Shown one piece after another: positions 57,743-64,000 of a stretch of 64,000 bases of DNA. The notes under the pieces are model-generated. The model did not search any database. It was not told the DNA's origin and was given only the letters and a program-made list of their open reading frames with translations. Source of the DNA: Gordonia sediminis (GTDB lineage: Bacteria > Actinomycetota > Actinomycetes > Mycobacteriales > Mycobacteriaceae); contig RZUM01000002.1 of assembly GCA_004193205.1 (NCBI GenBank), forward strand, positions 1,116,001 to 1,180,000, written 5' to 3'. Both the position numbers and the translations under genes were made by a program. Every line of letters begins with the position of its first letter. Positions within the stretch are counted from its first letter, which is position 1.

Positions 57743-58576
57743 TCAGCTCCGAGTGGATGAGCCGAGCAGAGCCGCGGCGTTGTCAACAGTGTAGGAGCGC
57801 CACGCCGACTCGGATCGCACGACGTCGCGGGTCCGGTTGAGGTGCTCGGCCACATCGACGTACGGGTAGCACGACCCGTACAGAATCCGCTCACGCGCGA
57901 ACCCGTCGAGCGCGAGCTGCAAATCGTACGCACCCGGGAAATCGGGGAAGTACATGTCGGGAACGAGCCACACATTTCCGCGACGCATGACGACGGCCAA
58001 TGCCTCGTCGAATCGAGGAAAACCACCGTGCACCACCACGAACCGCGTGCGGTCGAATGCCATGGCCCACTCGTCGAGGTTCCGGCAGGCATCCACATCC
58101 AGCGTCGGCGCGGCGCTCCCACCGATCATGATGGCGAGCAGGGTCGTCGTCTCGGCTGCCCACTCACACAGTGCGGCAAAGGCTTCGGCGACGGCGTGCG
58201 CAGCACCGAGGCGTGGGACCGGGCCCGGCCGAACGTAGACCACCGGCACCGCCGCCTCGGCGATGCTGGTCAAGTCCGAATCAATTCGAGTCAAGTCGAC
58301 GGCAGCAGCTGGCCGAAAAGCACCACGCGCCCCGTCCGGGATTTCGTGCCGGACCTGAGCGTGCAGGTCTCGAGCGCTCTTTCCATGGACCGGTTCGAAC
58401 AGCACAACGGACTCGGTGACGCCCACGTCGCGGAGGCGCGTCTGCAGCTGTGTGGTCGACGTCGCCACGTCACCGGTGTAGCCGCGAAGTCGTCGACTCC
58501 GCGCCATCTTTGCCGATCCCCAGATCGCCTGACCCAGGATCGTCGGAACCGGGGGCCGGCAGTGCATATCGATCAC
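57743..58576 (-). CDS. amidohydrolase-fold protein lacking most metal ligands (copy 1)
   Basis: The protein has 277 residues from GTG 58576 (GGAG 8 bases upstream); ATG 58612 would overlap the neighbour. It starts VIDMHCRPP, where metal-dependent relatives have D-x-H-x-H, so the second His is replaced by Arg. It keeps VVHGGFPRFDEAL and NVWLVPDMYFPDFPGAYDLQLALDGFARERILYGSCYP, where the usual GSDYP Asp is Cys. The fold is that of amidohydrolase-2 TIM barrels (decarboxylases, hydrolases). The lost ligands suggest a metal-free or structural role. It is a paralogue of the next gene and ends the ABC operon. Confidence 0.75.
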   Translation of the reverse strand: MIDMHCRPPVPTILGQAIWGSAKMARSRRLRGYTGDVATSTTQLQTRLRDVGVTESVVLFEPVHGKSARDLHAQVRHEIPDGARGAFRPAAAVDLTRIDSDLTSIAEAAVPVVYVRPGPVPRLGAAHAVAEAFAALCEWAAETTTLLAIMIGGSAAPTLDVDACRNLDEWAMAFDRTRFVVVHGGFPRFDEALAVVMRRGNVWLVPDMYFPDFPGAYDLQLALDGFARERILYGSCYPYVDVAEHLNRTRDVVRSESAWRSYTVDNAAALLGSSTRS

Positions 58577-58589
58577 GGGGCCGACTCCA

Positions 58590-59426
58590 TCAGTCCTGCG
58601 AGAACAGCTCACACGCGTTGTCCGCCAACACTTGCTGAATCACGTCGTCACCGACGGGTAGACGTCGATATCTCTCCACCGCCTCGCCCAACGGCGCCAA
58701 CGGATAGCCCGATCCGAACAGGAAACGGTCCCGGCCCACTCCCCGCAGGCACTCGAGAAAAGTCTGTTCGCCGGGCATCCCAGGAAAGTACAGATCCGGC
58801 ATCGCCCACACGTTGGCACGACGGTAGACGATCGCGCACATCTCTGCCGCATGCGGCCACCCCGCGTGGGAGACAACGATTTTCAGGTTCGGAAACTCTG
58901 CCGCCACCACGTCGATCTGCCCAGGGTGCGCGAACTCCAGGGTGGGCCCGGACGACCCTCCAACCAGGAAGAAGCACGGCACGCCGGCCGCGGATGCCGC
59001 ACCATAAACCTCGAAGAGTCGCCGGTCATCGACCTTCAGGGGTTCTGCGGCGTACAGGCCCGGTTCACACACGATGGCGCCGGGCCGAGAACCGAACAGC
59101 CGATCGACAGCAGTCGCATCGCCCGATGCGACTGCCGCGATCGGCACGGGTGGGGCCAGGACGAACTCGTCGTGTTCACCGAGTTCGACGGTCAGTTCTT
59201 CGAAGGACGAGCCTCCGAGGCCGGAGTCGGCCTCGCGTCCGGGGACCACCGCCCTGCCGACCCCCACGTCCGCCATCTCCGTGAGGAACTGCTCGACACT
59301 CAGATCTTCCAGCTCCGTCGCGTCGTATCCTCGGCGCCCCCGCGCCTGTGCGACGAAGCCGGGCTGATAGAAGCCGGCGGTCTTCAGCGAGGGCGACGGG
59401 GGGCGGAGTTTGCAGTCGATGATCAC
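58590..59426 (-). CDS. amidohydrolase-fold protein lacking most metal ligands (copy 2)
   Basis: The protein of 278 residues starts MIIDCKLRPPSPS; the D-x-H-x-H site reads D-C-K-L-R. His187 in VVSHAGWPHAAEM is kept, but the C-terminal GSDYP reads FGSGYPLAP at 238-243. Thus at least three metal- or proton-binding residues are absent, as in its paralogue downstream. Shared parts (RANVWAMPDLYFPGMPG against RGNVWLVPDMYFPDFPG) show common descent. It may form a heterodimer with the paralogue. The reaction cannot be assigned. Confidence 0.76.
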   Translation of the reverse strand: MIIDCKLRPPSPSLKTAGFYQPGFVAQARGRRGYDATELEDLSVEQFLTEMADVGVGRAVVPGREADSGLGGSSFEELTVELGEHDEFVLAPPVPIAAVASGDATAVDRLFGSRPGAIVCEPGLYAAEPLKVDDRRLFEVYGAASAAGVPCFFLVGGSSGPTLEFAHPGQIDVVAAEFPNLKIVVSHAGWPHAAEMCAIVYRRANVWAMPDLYFPGMPGEQTFLECLRGVGRDRFLFGSGYPLAPLGEAVERYRRLPVGDDVIQQVLADNACELFSQD

Positions 59427-59441
59427 CTTGCAGCGATTTCG

Positions 59442-59783
59442 TCAGGCGATCGCCACGACTTCGCGGACGAAGAGGCGTTCGACGCGCGACGAGTGCTTCA
59501 GGGTGTCCTCACGGCTCTCCGCCATGTTCCCGCCGCCGAACGCGGCCTCGAACCCAGCCTCGTCCGCGTAGTACATCTCGGCGACGCCATCCCAGTCCGA
59601 GTCTTCCTTCGGCTTCCCCGAACGATTGTCGGTGTCGGACTCACGGAGATTCACCGTGTATTTCAGCAGGTGCGGCGTCTGCAGCTTCTTCACCATCGGC
59701 ATGTGGTGATCCAGCCACCACTCGTGGAATTCCTCCAAGGTGAGGTTGTCGGCGCGTTTGAGGAAGTACAGAACCTTGATCAT
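59442..59783 (-). CDS. EthD-domain (dimeric alpha-beta barrel) protein
   Basis: The protein of 113 residues (MIKVLYFLKRADNLTLEEFHEWWLDHHMPMVKKLQTPHLLKYTVN) has the EthD core with conserved HHMP, then DWDGVAEMYYADEAGFEAAFGG. It belongs to the same broad family as the proteins at 24411 and 49832. It lies 15 bases upstream of the amidohydrolase-fold pair and 23 downstream of the cyclase, in one operon. A degradative accessory role is likely; the reaction is unknown. Confidence 0.83.
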   Translation of the reverse strand: MIKVLYFLKRADNLTLEEFHEWWLDHHMPMVKKLQTPHLLKYTVNLRESDTDNRSGKPKEDSDWDGVAEMYYADEAGFEAAFGGGNMAESREDTLKHSSRVERLFVREVVAIA

Positions 59784-59806
59784 CGATGAGTCTCCTTCGT
59801 TTCGAT

Positions 59807-60739
59807 TCAGAGGACGGCGACCGCGTTGGCTGGACTGCCAACGGCCCCAGTCAGGTTGAACGGTGCACTGGTCAGCAGGAATTCCGATCGACCCGTCTCC
59901 CGCAGTTCACGGTTGAGTGTGCCGAGGTCCCACAATTCACCGAGCCAGAACCCGAGGTTGCCGATGAGTTGGGGATGCAGGAACCCGAACGGCGTCTCCC
60001 GGTCCGGCGGGAAGACCTCGACGGCAGGCGTGTCGGTCGCAATACCCGCGATACCCGAGTCCCACAAGAACTCGACCATCTCCCGCCCATGCGCAATTCC
60101 CGGACAGGCGAATCGGGCGGGGTCGACGTGGCTGGTGCGTTCGTCGTCGGATCGCTCCCGGTACCAGTCGACGTAGCCCGTGTGCACCAGGAGGATGTCG
60201 CCGGGAAGCAGGGAGACCGACGCGTCGGCGACCGCGGATTCGAGGACTTGCACCGCGATCTCGATCGACTCGTCGAAGGAGCCACGGGCCCGGACATGCT
60301 CGTGGAGATCGACCAGCACACCGCGGGTCGCGATACCTCGGCGGGCTGCCGGCCCCATTCCATTGCGCTGCCCGCTGATCACCTCGCCGTAGGTCGTATC
60401 CCCGAAGAAGTTTCCGTCGGGCGCGGCCGCGTGACCGAGCCCGTCCCATTGGGTACTCCCCTGCGTGTGGAAGGTATTCACCCGGTCGTCGAGGATGGCC
60501 TTGGGACGGATGTCGTAGATCTCGTGTTGTGCCGTGTCACGACCGAGGTAACCGGGACTGAACTCGTCAACGCGCGCGTTGAGTGCCAGAACCTTTCCCT
60601 GTCGCACCGACTGCACACCACGGAGGACCGCGTCGGCGTCGATCCGGGCCAAGGTCCCCAGATCACGAGCCGGATCGTCGGATTCGGGAAGGTAGGCGGG
60701 ATCACCCTGCCGCAGAGACAGTTCCGAATACTTGATCAT
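59807..60739 (-). CDS. cyclase-family (kynurenine formamidase-like) metal hydrolase
   Basis: The protein has 310 residues from ATG 60739, whose ATGA overlaps the permease stop. The metal motif is FHTQGSTQWDGLGHAA, the larger-cyclase version of HxGTHxDxxxH. GIAGIATDTPAVE follows in the C-terminal half, a usual feature. Family enzymes open amide or lactone rings, for example N-formylkynurenine, isatin or cyclic imides. Coupling to the importer suggests hydrolysis of the imported compound. Confidence 0.86.
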   Translation of the reverse strand: MIKYSELSLRQGDPAYLPESDDPARDLGTLARIDADAVLRGVQSVRQGKVLALNARVDEFSPGYLGRDTAQHEIYDIRPKAILDDRVNTFHTQGSTQWDGLGHAAAPDGNFFGDTTYGEVISGQRNGMGPAARRGIATRGVLVDLHEHVRARGSFDESIEIAVQVLESAVADASVSLLPGDILLVHTGYVDWYRERSDDERTSHVDPARFACPGIAHGREMVEFLWDSGIAGIATDTPAVEVFPPDRETPFGFLHPQLIGNLGFWLGELWDLGTLNRELRETGRSEFLLTSAPFNLTGAVGSPANAVAVL

Positions 60740-61593
60740 CGCTGCCACCGAAGGAGGAAGCGTTCCAGGCTCATCGCCAGCGAGTTGAGCAGCAATCCGA
60801 GGGCGCCGAGCAGGATCAGCACCGTGAACAGGTTCGCGGCCTGGTAGGTGCCGCCGAACAGGCTGACCTGTTGACCCAGACCCTTTTCCGCGGACACCAT
60901 CTCGCCGAAGACAACGCCGAGCAGGGAGTACGTCAACCCGAGTCGAAGGCCGGCGAAAATGGACGGAACCGACGCCGGCAGCACAACGGTGCGGAAGATC
61001 TGGTGTTCCTTCGCACCGAGGGACCGGCTCATGCGAAGGAGTTCGGGCTCGGTGGCGCGGACTCCGGCTTCGGCACTGGCCATCACGATGAAAAAGACCA
61101 GGCTCGCGGCGAGAACGACCTTCGACGACATTCCGATCCCGAACCAGAGGACGAATAGCGGTGCCAGTGCGACACGCGGGACCGCGTTCAGCCCGGCCAG
61201 GATCGGGGACAGCACACCGTTGAGGAGTTCATAGCGTCCGAGAAGCAGGCCCAACGGGAGACCGACAGCCGTGCCGACGATGAAGCCCAACGCGGTCGCC
61301 TGCAGGGTGGCCACGAGATTCGGCCACACCGCACCCGACCCGACGTACTCGACGAGTGCATCGAAGATGGCGGAGGGCTGGCTGAAGTAGAACGGGTTGA
61401 TCCATCCCTGCTTGGCACCGACCTCCCACAGCACCACGACCGACCCCACCAGCAGCAGTCGCAGTGCCCAGATCAGGGTCTTGCGGCGCAGATTCGGGAA
61501 GCGAGGCGGAGTAGCAGTGGGCGGTGCATCGGGGATGTTCACGGGGTTGTCCACGGAGAGTGGCGCGGGGGACGTGATGGTGGGTGTGCTCAT
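60736..61593 (-). CDS. ABC transporter permease, SsuC/TauC-like
   Basis: The protein of 285 residues has about 6 helices. The EAA loop reads SAEAGVRATEPELLRMSRSLGAKEHQIFRTVVLPASVPSIFAGLRLGL, the pattern of sulfonate/taurine/nitrate-type permeases. An unusual N-terminal 30-residue Pro/Thr-rich segment precedes the first helix. It is linked by 4-base overlaps to the binding-protein gene upstream and the cyclase gene downstream. Confidence 0.92.
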   Translation of the reverse strand: MSTPTITSPAPLSVDNPVNIPDAPPTATPPRFPNLRRKTLIWALRLLLVGSVVVLWEVGAKQGWINPFYFSQPSAIFDALVEYVGSGAVWPNLVATLQATALGFIVGTAVGLPLGLLLGRYELLNGVLSPILAGLNAVPRVALAPLFVLWFGIGMSSKVVLAASLVFFIVMASAEAGVRATEPELLRMSRSLGAKEHQIFRTVVLPASVPSIFAGLRLGLTYSLLGVVFGEMVSAEKGLGQQVSLFGGTYQAANLFTVLILLGALGLLLNSLAMSLERFLLRWQR

Positions 61594-62624
61594 GGGTTAC
61601 TCAGCTCCTTGTCCCAGAACATGTCGTCGACGGTGATGTCGTTGACCTTGCTCGCCAACGGGTCGTTGAGATCGTTGAAGTAGGTTTTCAGCGAGGAGAC
61701 GATGGCCTCGGGGTCCATGTCGGAGGAGAAGGTCGGCGCGTTGTACGCCAGAATCCGCTTGGCCAGCGCGGGGTCGATGCCCCCGGCATCCACCCAGGCC
61801 TTGGTCGTCTTTTCGACCTCGGCCGGATCGCGCATCTGATCGAGGGCGGCATTGATCGCCCGCTGGTAGGCCATGTACTTTCCCGGATCGGCGGCCAGCC
61901 GACCGGCTTGCGCGAATCGCATTGCCCCCGGCTGTTCCTGGACCGGTCCGGAGCCGCCCTTCCCGACACGCATGTCGAGCAGTGTCATCGCCCCGGGCAT
62001 GTCGGCGAGCATCGTCGCCGTCGGATCCCAGGTCGCGACAACGTCGACCTGGCCACTCTGTAGCGCCGCCACGGTGGTCGCACCGGGAGCCACCGGCACG
62101 AAAGTGGCGTCGCTGTCCGGGTTCATCCCGGCCTCGGCCATCAGCGCCTTGGTTGCCAACTGCGCTTCACTGCCCTGGGCGGGCACGGCGATCTTCGCGC
62201 CCTTGAAGGTTGTCGCGGCATTGTCGGGTGACGGCACCTGACCCACTCTTGCCGCCCACTTCGGGCCGGCGACCCATACGAACGTCGGGTACTTGAGAAC
62301 CTGCGCGATCGCGCTCATCTTCTGCCCCTGGGCAGACAATCGCACCGCGTTGACCGGAGTGTTCGCGATGACATTGACACTTCCGCTGGCCAGGGCCGCG
62401 GAGGCGGCCGGTCCGTCGCTCACCGGGACGAGCTGAACGTCGAGTCCCTCCTTGGCGAAGTATCCCGAGGACAGGGCGACATAGTCCGGCAGACTGATCA
62501 GTGAGCCCGCATAAACGGACACCTTGAACTTCGAATCACCGCCGTTGGGGCCGCCACAAGCGGTCATCGCGGCGAGAGCCACGAGAGTCCCCATCACGCC
62601 GATGAGCTTCAGGACGGTTTTCAT
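61590..62624 (-). CDS. ABC transporter substrate-binding lipoprotein, SsuA/NMT1-like
   Basis: The protein has 344 residues. A lipoprotein signal ends in LAAMTAC. The mature part has FKVSVYAGSLISLPDYVALSSGYFAKEGLDVQLVPVSDGPAASAALASGSVNVIANTP, the classic NMT1/SsuA opening. Such proteins bind sulfonates, thiamine precursors, nitrate or aromatic acids. ATG 62624 follows GGAGGAG. Its stop overlaps the permease start. Confidence 0.92.
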   Translation of the reverse strand: MKTVLKLIGVMGTLVALAAMTACGGPNGGDSKFKVSVYAGSLISLPDYVALSSGYFAKEGLDVQLVPVSDGPAASAALASGSVNVIANTPVNAVRLSAQGQKMSAIAQVLKYPTFVWVAGPKWAARVGQVPSPDNAATTFKGAKIAVPAQGSEAQLATKALMAEAGMNPDSDATFVPVAPGATTVAALQSGQVDVVATWDPTATMLADMPGAMTLLDMRVGKGGSGPVQEQPGAMRFAQAGRLAADPGKYMAYQRAINAALDQMRDPAEVEKTTKAWVDAGGIDPALAKRILAYNAPTFSSDMDPEAIVSSLKTYFNDLNDPLASKVNDITVDDMFWDKELSNP

Positions 62625-63463
62625 TGGGCTCCTCCAGGAGTGGAATGCCCGATCCGGCCCCATAGGTAGGCGGCCAGGTCGGTAAGTTCTTGCGAGAAGC
62701 GCACTTCGGTGAAGTCACGCGGCCTCGTGAAAGGGACGTCGACGGTCTCGAGGATCCGGCCGGGCCGAGGCGTCATCACCACGACACGATCGGCGAGCAG
62801 GAGCGCCTCGTTGATGTCGTGGGTGACAAGGATGACGGTCGTGCCGAGGTCTTCCCAGATCTTGGAGAACTCCGCTTGGATATCGGTGCGGGTCTGCGCG
62901 TCGAGCGCGGCGAAGGGCTCATCGAGGAGCAGCAGCCGCGGGTGGGTTGCCAGCGTCCGGGCCATCGCCACGCGCTGACGCATGCCCTGCGACAGCGCCG
63001 CCGGGAAGGCGTCTTCGAACTCACCCAGCCCGACCTTCGACAGAACCTCGCGCGCCACGTCCCGGCGCTCTCGCCGTCCGGCGCCTCGAATCTCCAAGCC
63101 GTACTCCACGTTGTGCAGAGCCGACCGCCAGGGAAGCAGGCAGTCGCGAGCAAACATCATGCTCATCTCGCGAGAGGGCCGGGTGACCGTCTCGCCCAGC
63201 ACCGAGATCCGCCCCGACGTCGGGGTGATCAGGCCGGCGATCATGTTGAGCAGAGTTGTTTTCCCGCATCCGCTCGAGCCGACCAGGGCAATGAATTCCC
63301 CCTGCCGGACTGAGAGGTTCACGTCCGACAAGGCGTGCACAGCAGCGCGCCCGCGGGGCAGATAGTAGTGATTCAGCGCTTCCACACTGACGAGGCTGTC
63401 GCACATCATGTCGACTCCTCCCGTCGCCGGCGGCGATGCGGCTGTGCCGTTGATCGTCTTCAT
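62621..63463 (-). CDS. ABC transporter ATPase, SsuB/TauB-like
   Basis: The protein has 280 residues from ATG 63463 (GAGGA upstream; Met at 63478 is possible). Walker A is GSSGCGKTT, the signature LSQGMRQRVAMARTL and Walker B LLLLDEPFAALD, then the H-loop VTHD. The Q-loop, normally FQ followed by residues leading to LLPW, reads MMFARDCLLPWRS: the glutamine is replaced by Ala. The stop overlaps the binding-protein start by 4 bases. It drives the importer and is the first gene of the operon that runs to the amidohydrolase-fold pair. Confidence 0.92.
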   Translation of the reverse strand: MKTINGTAASPPATGGVDMMCDSLVSVEALNHYYLPRGRAAVHALSDVNLSVRQGEFIALVGSSGCGKTTLLNMIAGLITPTSGRISVLGETVTRPSREMSMMFARDCLLPWRSALHNVEYGLEIRGAGRRERRDVAREVLSKVGLGEFEDAFPAALSQGMRQRVAMARTLATHPRLLLLDEPFAALDAQTRTDIQAEFSKIWEDLGTTVILVTHDINEALLLADRVVVMTPRPGRILETVDVPFTRPRDFTEVRFSQELTDLAAYLWGRIGHSTPGGAQ

Positions 63464-63515
63464 ATCGTCCTCACCCATCGAACTTCCAACTTGGGGTAAC
63501 TCACGTCGTATTTCG

Positions 63516-63544
63516 AGTGTGATGGCCCCCACAGAATTTGTCAA
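63516..63544 (-). promoter_or_regulatory. candidate promoter of the SsuABC-like operon
   Basis: On the minus strand TTGACA (63544-63539) and CACACT (63521-63516) are 17 bases apart, with the start codon about 53 bases further. The same hexamer pair and spacing occur before the sugar-type importer (21842-21814). Confidence 0.5.
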
Positions 63545-63846
63545 CTATAAATTAAAATAGAATGTCCATTGGCCATCTTGACCTGCGAAAAGTCGACAAT
63601 CGAGGACGAAAGGTCCGGGCCGACAAACACTGCCCCGTGGGCATTGCGGACACCCAGTCGGTGCCGCGAATCACGAATGATCGGGCCAGCGGGTACGACA
63701 CCGAGGGACACGCAGTCGACATCGACGTAGGCGGCGACCACCGCCCTCACCACTGCCGAGGTCTGGGTCTCGCGGGCCGGCTGACGAATGATGCCCTGCG
63801 CCGCCCTGGTCGCGAGCCGAGCGCCGAGCGCAGACATCGTCGACAA
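63541..63846 (-). CDS. hypothetical 101-residue protein, doubtful
   Basis: The frame encodes MSTMSALGARLATRAAQGI followed by VVRAVVAAYVDVDCVSLGVVPAGPIIRDSRHRLGVRNAHGAVFVGP, which faintly recalls a GAF-type sensor domain start. Its end runs into an A/T-rich stretch and the -35 box of the importer operon. I do not recognise it. A remnant of a regulator is possible. Confidence 0.3.
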   Translation of the reverse strand: MSTMSALGARLATRAAQGIIRQPARETQTSAVVRAVVAAYVDVDCVSLGVVPAGPIIRDSRHRLGVRNAHGAVFVGPDLSSSIVDFSQVKMANGHSILIYS

Positions 63847-63897
63847 CTCACACTTGCTCGAACGGGTCGTTTAATCTATATTCAATTAGGCGCCCTC

Positions 63898-63911
63898 GTG
63901 ACCCAGGTCAC
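63898..63911. promoter_or_regulatory. 14-bp palindrome GTGACC-CA-GGTCAC before a gene beyond the window
   Basis: A perfect 6-bp inverted repeat around CA lies some 100 bases before the end of the window. A ribosome site AAGGAGGG at 63989-63996 shows that a plus-strand gene begins just after base 64000. A small hairpin (CCGCCC/GGGCGG, 63967-63982) stands between. The palindrome is a likely operator for that gene. Confidence 0.5.
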
Positions 63912-64000
63912 TGCTGATACCGCGCGAACATCACACCAAACGAACGACCCAGATTCACCGGCGAGCCCGCCCCTACGGGCGGCGCCACAAGGAGGGCGCA

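Overview
The window is high-GC DNA with dense coding on both strands, many 1-4 base gene overlaps and GTG starts. It fits a soil actinobacterium of the Mycobacteriales (Rhodococcus/Gordonia type). Support comes from a mycofactocin-coupled SDR, an ECF42-type sigma factor with its DGPF partner, adrenodoxin-reductase-type FNR and several alkaloid/aromatic catabolic families. Genus is an inference. No rRNA, tRNA, CRISPR or intact insertion sequence was recognised.

Layout. (1) 1-3000: end of an MHS-type transporter, a split transketolase and a GntR/FCD regulator behind a perfect 18-bp inverted repeat. (2) 3.0-15.9 kb, mixed: a decayed MFS relic, a metzincin protease with a small companion, an AtuA-like/class III CoA-transferase pair, a VOC protein, an MFS carrier, the ECF42 sigma/DGPF pair, an IclR regulator, and a benzoylformate-decarboxylase-like enzyme divergent from a ketopantoate-reductase-family dehydrogenase (possible 2-hydroxyacid -> 2-oxoacid -> aldehyde route). 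(3) 16-24.7 kb, minus strand: TetR, a sugar-type ABC importer (lipoprotein, double ATPase, two permeases), a SnoaL-like protein, two SDRs (one FabL-like) and an EthD-like protein.

(4) 25.5-47.9 kb is the most distinctive part. It reads as a catabolic island for an amine-containing, probably ester-bearing molecule. It has two paralogous P450s (26850 and 42858), a flavodoxin and adrenodoxin-reductase-type reductase to feed them, an FAD amine oxidase overlapping a RidA imine deaminase, two APC amine permeases, a cocaine-esterase-like serine hydrolase, two cupins, SDRs, an acyl-CoA ligase, an acyl-CoA dehydrogenase, a second FabL-like SDR, a TetR regulator, and a class III PHA synthase with a miniature PhaE. 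Four copies of a palindrome CTAAC-N4-GTTAG, plus a degenerate fifth in front of tetR, sit before the separate transcription units. I infer one TetR regulon tying uptake, hydrolysis, N-oxidation and perhaps PHA storage together. A second palindrome, near CCTTAA-N6-TTAAGG, precedes the operons that carry the FabL-like SDRs and the ABC importer.

(5) 48-64 kb: a relic IS630-type transposase, then a minus-strand operon (MHS transporter, large arylsulfatase, arylacetonitrilase-like nitrilase, SDR, EthD-like protein, aldehyde dehydrogenase), a LysR regulator, and a tightly overlapped operon with an SsuABC/NMT1-type importer, a cyclase-family hydrolase, an EthD-like protein and two amidohydrolase-fold proteins lacking most metal ligands. 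The window ends in a leader with a strong Shine-Dalgarno for a gene starting just beyond it.

All functions rest on motif recognition by eye; no database search was possible.
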